Positions 39,755 to 50,057 of a DNA stretch of 64,000 nt are shown one piece after another. The notes under the pieces are model-generated. The model searched no databases and was not told the DNA's origin. It saw only the letters and a program-made list of their open reading frames with translations. Numbering within the stretch: the first letter of the stretch is position 1; each line of letters starts with the position of its first letter. Position numbers and translations under genes: made by a program. The stretch is from Rhodospirillaceae bacterium bin65 (lineage in GTDB: Bacteria; Pseudomonadota; Alphaproteobacteria; Bin65): contig MPMX01000002.1 in NCBI GenBank assembly GCA_002238725.1, positions 62,001-126,000 of the forward strand, read 5' to 3'.

Positions 39755-39881
39755 GATTTCGTTCCTCCGTCCCTGTCGGGTTGTTGGTCCGGCCGATTCG
39801 CATCCTCGCCCCTGTCCCTGGGACCGGGAGACCCGTACCGGCGCAGCATTGCCAACGGTTGCTTCCGCAGTTGTACACTCA

Positions 39882-39968
39882 TGGTGCCCCCAGGGAGACT
39901 CGAACTCCCACGCCGTTGCCGGCAACAGATTTTGAGTCTGCCGCGTCTACCAATTCCGCCACAGGGGC
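39882..39968 (-). tRNA. tRNA-Leu (anticodon CAA)
   Basis: The minus strand has acceptor stem GCCCCTG paired with TGGGGGC, A73 and an encoded CCA. The anticodon loop is CTCAAAA (anticodon CAA), the variable arm is long (TTGCCGGCAACGGCGT), and the T arm includes GGTAGACGC-linked D-loop features and GTTCGAGTC. These are leucine tRNA traits. Length is 87 nt with CCA. Confidence 0.95.
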
Positions 39969-40181
39969 CGGGCAGCGCCCCGGCCGGGACCGAAGGCCGG
40001 TCGCCTCGATCGCCGGCGCGGTGCGCCGGGCGGAAAACATAGCGGCGCCTGTGCCGTTTGCAAGGTGCGACCGTGTCCGCCCCCGGCCCCCACCCCCGTC
40101 GGGCGGGCGCCGGCCAAAAACTGCTGGAACGGCGCGGCCCGGCGACGCATTCTGCCGGCCGGACAATGGAGGGAGCGACAT

Positions 40182-41381
40182 ATGCCGGGCGTGCTGGACG
40201 GAATTCGGGTGCTGGACTTCGGCCGCTACATCGCGGGGCCCTATGTCGGCGCCCTGCTGGCGGATTTCGGCGCCGACGTTATCCGGGTGGAGAAACGCGG
40301 TGGCAGCGAGGACCGCTTCGTCCTGCCGCTGTCGACCGACGCCGACGGCCGGCCCCGCGAAGGCGCCCTGTTCTTCCAGATGAACCGGAACAAACGGTCC
40401 GTCACCCTGGATCCGATGAAGGCGGAAGGCCGCGCCGCGCTCGACAAGCTGGCCGCCACGGCGGATGTCGTCGTCGCCAACCTGCCGCCGCAGACCATGG
40501 CGCGCATGGGCCTGGATTACGAAAGCCTTTGCAAGGTCAAGCCGGACATCATCCTCGCCAACCTCTCGTCCTACGGCAAACACGGCCCCTGGGCGACCCG
40601 GCCGGGCTTCGACAGCGTCGGCCAGGCGATGTGCGGCTCGGCCTATCTGACCGGCGAGCCGGGACGGCCCTGGCGCGCCCAGATCGCCTTCGTCGATTTC
40701 GGCACCGCCCTGCACGCGGCTTTCGGCGTTGCCATGGCGCTGATCGAGAAGCAGCGCTCCGGCCGCGGCCAGGAGATCGTCGGCGCCCTGCTGGCGACCG
40801 CCACCGCCTTCAACGCGCCCCTGCTGACGGAGCAGTCCGTCCTGGCGCCGGACCGCGGTCCGATCGGCAATCGCGCTTTCAATTCCGGCCCGACCGACCT
40901 GTTCCAGACGAAAGACGGCTTCATCGTGGTCCATGTCGTCGGCAATCCGCTGTTCAAGCGGTGGGCCGACCTGCTGGGCGAGCCGGAGTGGCTGGAAGAC
41001 GAACGCTTCGCCACCGACGACGCGCGCGGCGACAACGGCGCGGTCCTGTCGGAGCGCATGGCGCCCTGGTGCGCCGAGCGAACCCGCGACGAGGCGCTGG
41101 AGGCGCTGGCCGCGGCCCATATCCCGGCCGGTCCGGTGCTCAAACCCCAGGAAGCGCTGGACCATCCGCAGGTCCGGGCGCTCGGCCTGCTCCATCCGGT
41201 GGCGCTGCCCGGCGCCGGCTCTCCGGCCATGGTGGCGCAGGCGCCGGTCTGGCTGAGCGAGACGCCGGCCCTGCCGCCCACCGGGCAGGCCGGGATCGGC
41301 CAGCATACCGACGAGGTGCTGGCGTCTGTCGGCTACAGCGACGAAGACCTGGCGGCGCTGCGCGAGGCTGGCGCGATATAA
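40182..41381 (+). CDS. Family III (CaiB/BaiF) CoA-transferase, divergent member
   Basis: 399 residues starting MPGVLDGIRVLDFGRYIAGP, with a GGAGGGAGC ribosome-binding site before the ATG at 40182. The catalytic aspartate is Asp144 in PGFDSVGQAM. It belongs to the same family as the two other CoA-transferases here but is clearly more distant from both. It is convergent with a LysR gene. Upstream lies tRNA-Leu. The transferred acid is unknown. Confidence 0.88.
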   Translation: MPGVLDGIRVLDFGRYIAGPYVGALLADFGADVIRVEKRGGSEDRFVLPLSTDADGRPREGALFFQMNRNKRSVTLDPMKAEGRAALDKLAATADVVVANLPPQTMARMGLDYESLCKVKPDIILANLSSYGKHGPWATRPGFDSVGQAMCGSAYLTGEPGRPWRAQIAFVDFGTALHAAFGVAMALIEKQRSGRGQEIVGALLATATAFNAPLLTEQSVLAPDRGPIGNRAFNSGPTDLFQTKDGFIVVHVVGNPLFKRWADLLGEPEWLEDERFATDDARGDNGAVLSERMAPWCAERTRDEALEALAAAHIPAGPVLKPQEALDHPQVRALGLLHPVALPGAGSPAMVAQAPVWLSETPALPPTGQAGIGQHTDEVLASVGYSDEDLAALREAGAI

Positions 41382-41404
41382 CGCCGGTGCGCGCCAGATG
41401 CCGG

Positions 41405-42310
41405 TCACATGCGGCCGGCGTCGCCGGCGACCGACAGAATCGGGTCGGCCGCGAGTTCCTGCACCAGAAAATCGATGACCGCCTGCATCTTCGCCGCTCC
41501 GCGGGTGTGGGGATGAACCAGCAGCCACAGGTCGAGAACGGTCTCGAACAGGCCGGGCGGCAAGCGCTGCAGTTTCCGTTCGGGCGAAGCCATGTAAAGG
41601 GGCAAAATCCCAATTCCCAGGCCGGCCTCGACGGCCGCCGCGACACCGAGCATGCTGTTGCAGGCCAGAGCCTCGGAATTCGTGGCGTCTCCGAACCACT
41701 CAGTTATACGCGTATTGGCCAGCCGGCCGGCCGGCCCGATGACGGCGTGGCGGCTCAAATCCTCCATGGCGAGCGGCGTACCGTGGCGCTGAAGATATTG
41801 GGCCGCGGCATACAGGCCGAACCGCGCGCGTCCGACCTTGCGCGCCAGCAGAACATCGTCGTCGCCCGGCCGGTCGAAACGCAGCGCCAGGTCGGCCTCG
41901 CCCCTGGCGATATCGGCGAACGCCGCGGCGGAGTGAACTTCGATACGGATTCCCGGGTGCAGTCGCCTCAGCCGGGACAGCCTCGGAATGAGCCAGAAGA
42001 TGGCCATGCTCTCCGGCGTGGAAATGGATACGGTGCCGACGAATCTGGTGTCCCGACCCTTGATCCGCAGGCCGATGTCGCGGACGTTCGAATCCAGGTG
42101 CCGGGCGAGATCGAGGATCGCCTCGCCCGCCGGCGTCAGCGAATAGCCTCGCGGATGGCGCTCGAACAGGTGCACGTCCAGCCGTTCCTCCAGCAATGCG
42201 ATGCGCCTGCCGACCGTGGGCTGGCTGGCGCGCAACCGCTTTGCCGCCGCCGACAGGCTGCCCGCGTCGGCGACAGCGAGGAAAAACCGGTAATCGTCCC
42301 AATCGGTCAT
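41405..42310 (-). CDS. LysR-family transcriptional regulator
   Basis: 301 residues. The N-terminal winged helix (MTDWDDYRFFLAVADAGSLSAAAKRLRASQPTVGRRI) and the C-terminal periplasmic-binding-like effector domain (about 90-295) are the LysR layout. LysR proteins usually control a divergent operon, and the divergent neighbour is the DctP/CoA-transferase/DctQM transport locus, so that is the likely target. The start at 42310 lacks a clear SD. It is convergent with the CoA-transferase at 40.2 kb. Confidence 0.9.
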   Translation of the reverse strand: MTDWDDYRFFLAVADAGSLSAAAKRLRASQPTVGRRIALLEERLDVHLFERHPRGYSLTPAGEAILDLARHLDSNVRDIGLRIKGRDTRFVGTVSISTPESMAIFWLIPRLSRLRRLHPGIRIEVHSAAAFADIARGEADLALRFDRPGDDDVLLARKVGRARFGLYAAAQYLQRHGTPLAMEDLSRHAVIGPAGRLANTRITEWFGDATNSEALACNSMLGVAAAVEAGLGIGILPLYMASPERKLQRLPPGLFETVLDLWLLVHPHTRGAAKMQAVIDFLVQELAADPILSVAGDAGRM

Positions 42311-42634
42311 TGCAGGGACACCGCCATTATTCACACACGTATAGCACGTAAACGAAATTATGCGTTTTTTGCGGTCCGGCAGCAGATTATCTTTGGTAAA
42401 ATCTCGTCCCTGTGCGGCCGTCCGTCTATGGCTGGTCCCTGCATGGTGGCTTGAACGCAAGGCAAGTCGATCTCCACGCGGGAGAAGACCGGGCCGCATC
42501 GGCACCCGGAGGGCCGGTCGGGCGCCAGGCCGGAATCGGGTGCCGGCGAAAGACCGGGTTTAGGGGGCGCTTGGGCAAAATGCCGCCAACCGGCGCATTG
42601 ACGTTATTCGCATGATCAAACTGGGAGGAAAATC
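42311..42634. other. Divergent regulatory region of the LysR and TRAP genes
   Basis: 324 bp without a gene. The 60 bp next to the LysR gene are AT-rich (42325-42365), the probable place for promoters and a LysR box, though I could not define a clean T-N11-A site. The TRAP side ends in a strong ribosome-binding site, GGGAGGAAAATC. A TTGACG at 42598-42603 is a possible -35 but no matching -10 lies at the right distance. Confidence 0.4.
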
Positions 42635-43603
42635 ATGAATTTCACCAAACTGACGTGTATCGCCGTTGCCGCGATAGGCGGCCTGGCGGCAGCGCCCGCC
42701 TCAATGGCCGCGGAACGCGTGCTGAGCGGCGCCAGCTCTTTCCCGGTCGGCCATATCTTCTCGGTCAAGTTCGAGAAGTTCGTGAAGGTCGTCAACGAGC
42801 GGGGCAAGGGCCTGCTGAAAATAGACTACAAGGGCGGCGCGCCGGCGATCGGCAGCCCCTTCACGCTCGGCGCCAAGGTCCAGCAGGGGGCGTTCGACAT
42901 CGCCACGATCACGGGCCCGTACTATGCGAGCGTGGTGCCGGAGGCGCAGGCGCTCCAGCTGGCGGAGATCCCGATCCAGGAGCAACGCAAGAACGGCGCC
43001 TTCGACTATGTGAACAAGGTGCATATGGCCAAGGGCATCTACTATCTCGGCCGGACCTTCAACACGGTGTTTCACGTCTATCTGAAAAATCCGATCAAGG
43101 GTCCGCAGCTGAAGGGACTCCACCTCCGGATCGCGCCCCACCATCGCGACTTCATCACCTCGCTCGGGGCCACGGCCCAGCGATCCAACCTGGCGGAAAT
43201 CTATACCTACATGGAAAACGGGACCATCGACGGCTTTGCCTGGCCGGCCCAGGGGTTCCTGCCCGACTGGTACAAGGTGACGAAATATCGTGTCGATCCC
43301 AGCTTCTACACGCCGGCCATGCACGTTCTGCTCAACCTCAAGACCTGGAAATCGCTTTCCGGGAAGCAGAAGAAGCTGCTGAACGATCTCATCGTCGAAT
43401 TCGAGGCCACGAACGCCCAGGAGCAGCGCGCGGGCGACGCCGCGGCCTGGAAAAAGATGGCCGACAAGGGCGTGAAGGTGATCGAGTTCAAGGGCGCCGA
43501 CCGCGATAAATGGCTGACAACGGCCAAAGTCGCGGCCTGGAAAGGCATCGCCAAGCGCAGCCCGAAACACGGGCCCGCCCTGAGGAAACTGCTCGCCAAG
43601 TGA
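42635..43603 (+). CDS. DctP-type TRAP substrate-binding protein
   Basis: 322 residues with a clean Sec signal (hydrophobic 8-22, cleavage after SMA-A, residue 26). The RVLSGASSFPVGHIFSVKFE start and the GPQLKGLHLRI segment are the DctP pattern; the arginine in LHLRIAP probably contacts the carboxylate. It heads a locus with a CoA-transferase and the two permease subunits, all on one strand, so it delivers an organic acid to DctQM. A strong hairpin follows its stop. Confidence 0.87.
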   Translation: MNFTKLTCIAVAAIGGLAAAPASMAAERVLSGASSFPVGHIFSVKFEKFVKVVNERGKGLLKIDYKGGAPAIGSPFTLGAKVQQGAFDIATITGPYYASVVPEAQALQLAEIPIQEQRKNGAFDYVNKVHMAKGIYYLGRTFNTVFHVYLKNPIKGPQLKGLHLRIAPHHRDFITSLGATAQRSNLAEIYTYMENGTIDGFAWPAQGFLPDWYKVTKYRVDPSFYTPAMHVLLNLKTWKSLSGKQKKLLNDLIVEFEATNAQEQRAGDAAAWKKMADKGVKVIEFKGADRDKWLTTAKVAAWKGIAKRSPKHGPALRKLLAK

Positions 43604-43625
43604 CGATGCAGTAGAGCCCTGGCTG

Positions 43626-43655
43626 AGTCGCGGCCGCCGTGCGGCGGCCGTGACT
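43626..43655 (+). other. Strong stem-loop after the DctP gene
   Basis: Arms AGTCGCGGCCGCC (43626-43638) and GGCGGCCGTGACT (43643-43655) pair over 13 bp, with one G-T pair, around a GTGC loop. No T-run follows, so it is less like a terminator than like an mRNA-protecting intercistronic hairpin. It would leave the receptor mRNA more abundant than the transferase and permease mRNA. Confidence 0.6.
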
Positions 43656-43829
43656 GCCGGGCCTGGGCACATCGGATTTAGCAGCGATCGTCCCAGGGGG
43701 CGGCCCGAACCGGCGCGTCCCGGACACTTCGGCCAATCGATCGGTTCGGCCGCAAACCGGATGTGGACGCCGGCCTCCCTTGAGCGCCGAACGGGGCGTC
43801 AACGCAGATTTTGACAGGATGACACTAAA

Positions 43830-45032
43830 ATGGCGGGACCCCTGCATGACGTTCGCGTCCTCGACCTCACGACCATGGTGGCGGGCCCGGTCGCGACCAT
43901 GCTGCTGGCGGACCAGGGCGCCGAGGTCATCAAGATCGAATCGCCCCGCGGCGATCTCATGCGGAACTTCGGCAGCATCAACAACGGGATGTCGGCCTCG
44001 TTCCTGTCGTGCAACCGGAACAAGCGCGGGTTGGCCCTCGACATCAAGACGCCCGAGGGAATTGCCGTCCTCAAGAAGCTGGTCGCCACCGCCGACGTCC
44101 TGGTCCAGAACTTCCGCCCGGGCGCGATCGAACGAATGGGCCTGGGCGAAGATGTCGTTCGCGCCATTCGGCCCGACATTATCTATGCTTCGATCAGCGG
44201 CTTCGGCGAGAGCGGACCCTACGTTCATCAGCGGGTCTACGATCCGGTGATCCAGGCATTGTGCGGACTGGCGGATATCCAGACGGACTACGCGACGGGC
44301 CAGCCCCGCATGGTGCGGACGATCGTACCGGACAAGACGACGGCGGTCACCGCGGCCCAGGCCATCACGGCGGCGTTGTTCGCACGCGAACGCACCGGCG
44401 AGGGGCAACACATCCGCATCGCCATGCTCGATACGATGATCGCCTACCTCTGGCCGGAGGCCATCTCCAGCCTGTCCTTCGTCGGCAAGGAGCTCGATCC
44501 GGCAAGAGGCCAGATGGGCCTCGACCTCGTCTTCAAGACCCGGGACGGATACATCACCGCGGGCGCGCTGTCGGATGCGGAGTGGACCGGCATGTGCGCG
44601 GCGCTCGACCGCGAGGACCTGCTCGAAGACGAGCGCTTCAGGACCGCCAAGTCGCGCGCCGCAAACGGGGCCGAGCGGCGGCAGATCGTAAGCGCCGAAA
44701 TCGGGAAATGGCAGACGCGGGAAATCCTCGAGCGGCTCGACCGCGAGGAAGTTCCCTGCGCGCCGATCCTGACCCGGTGGCAGCTGCTGGACGACGAACA
44801 GGTCAGCGCGAACGAAATCATCGAGATCCATCGGGACGAAACGCTGGGGGAGGTGCGCCAGCCCCGGCCGGCCGCACGCTTCGACCGCACACCCGCGGAG
44901 ATCCGCGCGCTTGCGCCCTATCTCGGCGGCGACAACGCCGCGATCCTCGGGGAAATCGGCTATTCGGAAACGGAAATCGCGCATTTGGGCGAGAGCGGCG
45001 TCCTGGCCGGCCGGGAGCCGGCGCCGAATTGA
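43830..45032 (+). CDS. Family III (CaiB/BaiF) CoA-transferase, copy 2, inside a TRAP locus
   Basis: 400 residues; catalytic Asp138 (RVYDPVIQ). By direct reading it is near-identical in long stretches to the copy at 17604-18809 (for example SASFLSCNR, VLVQNFRPGAIERMGLGEDVVR, RMVRTIVPDKTTAV), so they share a recent ancestor. It lies between the DctP receptor gene and the permease genes on the same strand, suggesting that the imported acid is turned into its CoA ester by this enzyme. An AGGATG lies upstream of the ATG. Confidence 0.9.
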   Translation: MAGPLHDVRVLDLTTMVAGPVATMLLADQGAEVIKIESPRGDLMRNFGSINNGMSASFLSCNRNKRGLALDIKTPEGIAVLKKLVATADVLVQNFRPGAIERMGLGEDVVRAIRPDIIYASISGFGESGPYVHQRVYDPVIQALCGLADIQTDYATGQPRMVRTIVPDKTTAVTAAQAITAALFARERTGEGQHIRIAMLDTMIAYLWPEAISSLSFVGKELDPARGQMGLDLVFKTRDGYITAGALSDAEWTGMCAALDREDLLEDERFRTAKSRAANGAERRQIVSAEIGKWQTREILERLDREEVPCAPILTRWQLLDDEQVSANEIIEIHRDETLGEVRQPRPAARFDRTPAEIRALAPYLGGDNAAILGEIGYSETEIAHLGESGVLAGREPAPN

Positions 45033-45106
45033 GCGCCGCCGCCCCACCCCCTGCCCGGCCGGTTTTCTTGCGCCGATACGCAGCCTTGAGCTAGCGTCCG
45101 CCCACC

Positions 45107-45652
45107 ATGACTGGTTCGATACGGCGGACGAAGGCGGTTTTCGGTGCGGGTTACAGCCGTTTGCTCGCCGGCATCGGCTATCTGGTTGCGGCCTCGATCT
45201 GCGCCATGGCGGTCCTGATTACCGTCGACGTCGGCCTCCGGGCCTTTCGCATCGGCAACCTGCCCTGGCTCAACGAAGTGGCCGAATACGCGCTCTATGT
45301 CGGCACGTTTCTCGCCGCACCCTGGGCGCTCCGCCTCGGCGCCCATGTCCGTATCGACATTATCGTCGACGGCCTGCCTGATCGGGCATCGCGGCGCCTC
45401 GAGCAGTTCGTCGACGCGCTGGGCGGCAGCGTCTCGGCGGTCCTGTTTTATTTCGGATGCGTCGGCGCGCTCCAGGCCTATGAATTCGGGCATATGCAAT
45501 TCAAGACGATCACCCTGCCCAACTGGCCGCTCCTAAGCGTCTTCGCCTTCGCGATGCTGCTCCTCACGATCGAGTTCGCGCTCAGATTTTTCCGCGCTTT
45601 CCGACCGGACGCAGCGCGCGGCGACGACTACACCCTGACAAGCGGGATGTGA
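45107..45652 (+). CDS. TRAP transporter small permease (DctQ)
   Basis: 181 residues with four membrane segments (about 20-42, 60-78, 102-122, 142-162), the DctQ plan. LNEVAEYALYVGTFLAAPWALRLGAHVRIDII is the family's conserved central segment. It is followed after 3 bp by the large permease subunit, so the two are co-translated and form the QM membrane complex for the DctP receptor at 42.6 kb. Confidence 0.87.
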   Translation: MTGSIRRTKAVFGAGYSRLLAGIGYLVAASICAMAVLITVDVGLRAFRIGNLPWLNEVAEYALYVGTFLAAPWALRLGAHVRIDIIVDGLPDRASRRLEQFVDALGGSVSAVLFYFGCVGALQAYEFGHMQFKTITLPNWPLLSVFAFAMLLLTIEFALRFFRAFRPDAARGDDYTLTSGM

Positions 45653-45655
45653 GAT

Positions 45656-46969
45656 ATGGCATGGCCCGTGGCGATGGCATTGATGCTGGGCATTGTCTGC
45701 TTTGCCATGGCCCCGGGATTGCCCGTCGCCTTCGCCTTCCTGCTCGCCAATATCGTCGGCGCCTTCGCCTTTCTCGGCGGTTCCGCCAGCCTCTCCACGT
45801 TCGCGGCCGAATGCATGCAGGCGATCGGCCGGTTCTCGCTGACGCCCATTCCCCTGTTCATCCTGATGGGCGAGATCCTGTTTCAGAGCGGGGTGGCGCT
45901 GAACGCGATCGCCGCGGTCGACCGGCTGATCGCGCGGGTGCCCGGACGGCTGTCGATCGTAACGATATTCGGCGGCACCCTGTTTTCCACGCTGTCGGGA
46001 TCGACGATCGCCAATACGGCCCTGCTCGGCAACGTTCTGCTGCCCCAGATGGTGGAGCGGGGATACGCGCCGAAATTCGCCATGGGGCCGATCATGGCGA
46101 CCGGCGGAATCGCCATGCTGATACCGCCGTCGGCGCTGGCCGTCCTGCTGGCGAGCCTGGCCGAGCAACCGATTGCGGCACTGCTGATCGCCGGGATCGT
46201 TCCCGGCATTTTGATGGCCATGCTGTTTGTCGGCTATGTCGTCGTACGCAGCACGGTAAGCCCGCATCTGGCGCCGTCTTACGATCCGTCGGAGCAGGAA
46301 TCGGGATCCCGGTGGCGGCCGTTCCTCGTGCAGGTGGTCCCGCTGCTGTCGATCTTCGCGGTGGTCGTCGGGAGCATCTTTGCCGGCATCGCTTCGCCGA
46401 CGGAATCGGCCGCCCTGGGATGCGTGGCATCGACGATCGCCTGCGCCGCCTATCGCTCGCTGTCCTGGCAGAAACTGGTCAAGGCGGCCGTCGAGACCGC
46501 CAAGATCACCACCATGATCCTGTTCATCATCGCCGGGTCGCTCACCTTTTCGCAGGTGCTTGCCGTTTCGGGCGCGACGACGGGGTTGATCGCGGCGATG
46601 CAGGGCCTCGACCTGGGGGCGCTGACGGTCGTGATCGTGATGCTCCTGATCCTGCTGTTCCTCGGCGCCTTCATGGACCAGGTGAGCATGCTGCTTCTGA
46701 CCCTGCCCTTCTTCATTCCGCTGGCGATGCAGCAGGGCGTCGAAATGCTCTGGTTCATGGTGCTGATCCTGCTGGTCATGGAGATTTCGCTCCTGACCCC
46801 GCCATTCGGCCTCCTGTTGTTCGTGATGAAGGGCGTCGCCCCGATGCGGGTCACCCTCATCCAGGTGTATGCCGCCGCCGTTCCGTTCGTTGTGCTGGAG
46901 CTTGCCGTCCTTGCCCTGATCGTCCTGGTCCCTAGCGTCGCAACCTGGCTGCCGAAGCTGATCGAATGA
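45656..46969 (+). CDS. TRAP transporter large permease (DctM)
   Basis: 437 residues, about twelve membrane segments. Conserved DctM motifs are seen: TPIPLFILMGEILFQSGVA near 63, TLFSTLSGSTIANTALLG near 105, and the PPSALAVLLASLAEQPI segment near 157, with a repeated inverted-topology half in the second part. It completes a three-component sodium-coupled TRAP importer with the DctP and DctQ proteins encoded upstream. Confidence 0.9.
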   Translation: MAWPVAMALMLGIVCFAMAPGLPVAFAFLLANIVGAFAFLGGSASLSTFAAECMQAIGRFSLTPIPLFILMGEILFQSGVALNAIAAVDRLIARVPGRLSIVTIFGGTLFSTLSGSTIANTALLGNVLLPQMVERGYAPKFAMGPIMATGGIAMLIPPSALAVLLASLAEQPIAALLIAGIVPGILMAMLFVGYVVVRSTVSPHLAPSYDPSEQESGSRWRPFLVQVVPLLSIFAVVVGSIFAGIASPTESAALGCVASTIACAAYRSLSWQKLVKAAVETAKITTMILFIIAGSLTFSQVLAVSGATTGLIAAMQGLDLGALTVVIVMLLILLFLGAFMDQVSMLLLTLPFFIPLAMQQGVEMLWFMVLILLVMEISLLTPPFGLLLFVMKGVAPMRVTLIQVYAAAVPFVVLELAVLALIVLVPSVATWLPKLIE

Positions 46970-47022
46970 GCCGGGTATCCGGGCGGGTGGCGGGCACACC
47001 CTGTGCTGCGGCGCGTTGCAGC

Positions 47023-47051
47023 TTGACCGGCGACAAGGCCGCCGTTACCGT
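47023..47051 (+). promoter_or_regulatory. Candidate promoter for the leuA leader transcript
   Basis: TTGACC at 47023-47028 and TACCGT at 47046-47051 are spaced 17 bp; the -10 is weak (three matches). Transcription would start just before the leader-peptide ATG at 47062. The rest of 46970-47061 has no gene. Confidence 0.3.
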
Positions 47052-47061
47052 CCGCCCCGAT

Positions 47062-47105
47062 ATGCACATGCCGCACGCCATTATCGGTCTGCTTCTGCTT
47101 AGCCA

Positions 47106-47118
<13 letters not shown>
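47062..47118 (+). CDS. Leader peptide of leuA (candidate attenuator peptide)
   Basis: An 18-codon frame, MHMPHAIIGLLLLSHPAL, with four consecutive leucine codons (CTG CTT CTG CTT) after two isoleucine codons, and a stop at 47116-47118. It lies about 200 bp before leuA. Four leucines in a row in a short frame directly upstream of a leucine-biosynthesis gene is the classic sign of ribosome-mediated attenuation: stalling at Leu codons when leucine is scarce. The ribosome-binding site is weak, as often in leaders. Confidence 0.6.
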
Positions 47119-49014
<1,896 letters not shown>

Positions 49015-49021
49015 GGGACGC

Positions 49022-49129
49022 CCCTCGATACGTCCCCCTGCGGGTGGCTACTCGGGATGAGGGTGCTGGAAGGCTGACATTCTCACCCCCTCATCCTGAG
49101 TAGCGGCCGCAGGCAGCGTATCGAAGGAC
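49022..49129. repeat. Dispersed palindromic repeat, copy A
   Basis: Begins CCCTCGATACG and ends CGTATCGAAGGAC, with GGCTACTCGGGATGAGG and CCTCATCCTGAGTAGC as an inner inverted pair. The whole unit can fold into one long hairpin. It directly follows leuA. Copies B (50951) and C (55559) share the outer and inner arms while the loop differs. No gene is inside. It resembles a REP/RIME-type mobile palindrome. Confidence 0.85.
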
Positions 49130-49179
49130 AAGGCGCATCGGAGAATGGTTCCACTAGCGTCGTCCGATGCCCCCTTCCC

Positions 49180-49305
49180 TCACCCGTACCTCAGGCCGAG
49201 CTGGCTGAGGCGCTCTTCGAACCAGGCGTCGAGCAGCGGGAAGCCGACGAGACAGGCACCGGTGTGGTCGATGCGGGTGTCGCGCGCTTCCCGGAGCGCG
49301 GTCAT
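49180..49305 (-). CDS. Possible small third gene of the HigBA operon
   Basis: A 41-codon frame starting at an ATG that overlaps the HigA stop (ATGA). It reads [16 protein letters not shown], then ends [16 protein letters not shown]. No family is recognised. The tight overlap argues for translational coupling, but the frame is short and may be spurious or a remnant. Confidence 0.3.
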   Translation of the reverse strand: MTALREARDTRIDHTGACLVGFPLLDAWFEERLSQLGLRYG

Positions 49306-49592
49306 GCCGCCGGCGATAACCGCTCGACCTTGATCCGGTCGGCTTTCTCCATTGCCTGAGCCAGTTCGTAGGCCGATTGAAGCCGGTACCAGGTTTCCGC
49401 GCCGCCCCCGAAAGCCTTGTCGAGGCGGATCGCCATCTCGGGCGAAATCCCCGAACGGCAATTGACAATATCCGAAAGCTGCTTGCGGCTGACGCCGAGC
49501 CTGTGCGCCGCGTCGGTAACGCTGAGCCCCAAAGGCTCCAGACAATCGTGACGCACGGACAGGCCCGGATGGGGCGGATTCTTCATTGGCAC
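49302..49592 (-). CDS. higA: HigA-type antitoxin (XRE helix-turn-helix)
   Basis: 96 residues starting at a GTG, eight bases after an AGGAGG; an ATG two codons later is possible. The start [22 protein letters not shown] and the helix-turn-helix [20 protein letters not shown] (about 25-44) match HigA/VapI antitoxins. The C-terminal part binds the toxin. It follows the toxin gene, the usual inverted higBA order, and would autorepress through the upstream palindrome. Confidence 0.88.
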   Translation of the reverse strand: MPMKNPPHPGLSVRHDCLEPLGLSVTDAAHRLGVSRKQLSDIVNCRSGISPEMAIRLDKAFGGGAETWYRLQSAYELAQAMEKADRIKVERLSPAA

Positions 49593-49604
49593 GGTTCGAT
49601 CCTC

Positions 49605-49883
49605 CTAGTGGTAATCGACCAGATCCACATCCCTGACGTCCCGTCCATCGAAGCGGAAGACGACGCGCCAGTTACCGGACACACTGACTGCCCAATAGCC
49701 CGCCAGATCGCCTTTCAACGGGTGCAATCCGAAACCCGGCAGGTTCATGTCTCCCGGCTCAGCCGCTTCGTCGAGACGGGCAAGAACCCGCTCGGCCTTG
49801 GCAATCAACCTCGGGGAAACCCGCCTGCGGTCTCCCTTCTCGAACAAACGCTCAAGGCATTTGTGGCGAAAGCTGAGAATCAC
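49605..49883 (-). CDS. higB: HigB-type toxin (RelE superfamily)
   Basis: 92 residues. MILSFRHKCLERLFEKGDRRRV is the typical HigB start, and LPGFGLHPLKGDLAGYWAVSVSGNWRVVFRFD with the C-terminal VDLVDYH is the conserved RNase core. HigB cleaves mRNA on the ribosome. The start codon is a GTG at 49883, with no SD; a promoter embedded in the palindrome just upstream suggests an almost leaderless mRNA. Confidence 0.87.
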   Translation of the reverse strand: MILSFRHKCLERLFEKGDRRRVSPRLIAKAERVLARLDEAAEPGDMNLPGFGLHPLKGDLAGYWAVSVSGNWRVVFRFDGRDVRDVDLVDYH

Positions 49884-49888
49884 GAGCC

Positions 49889-49922
49889 GATTTGTAACCT
49901 ATCACCGCGCAGGTTACAAATC
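49889..49922 (-). promoter_or_regulatory. higBA operator/promoter: perfect 12-bp inverted repeat
   Basis: GATTTGTAACCT (49889-49900) and AGGTTACAAATC (49911-49922) are exact reverse complements with a 10-bp spacer. On the minus strand, TTGTAA and TACAAAT inside the two arms are spaced like -35 and -10 elements, so HigA binding would block transcription. The start codon lies 5 bp downstream of the near arm. Confidence 0.7.
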
Positions 49923-50057
49923 GAAAGGATCGTCTGCGCGGCGCGTTCCTGCCCGGCGACGGGCGGCTTCCGCCTCCCGGCCTTTCGTGGTTTAACCGCC
50001 TTGCCGCCGGCACCGGATTCTGCCGGAGGGTTCCGTCCGTCGGAAAGGGTACGGGGC

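Noticed and set aside
39879-41699. Minus-strand frame of about 600 codons across tRNA-Leu and the CoA-transferase
   Set aside because: It runs through a tRNA gene and antisense to a well-supported CoA-transferase.
49022-49129. Palindromic repeat considered as an insertion sequence or integron attachment site
   Set aside because: There is no transposase or integrase frame and no target duplication I can see; the three-copy pattern fits a REP-like palindrome better.
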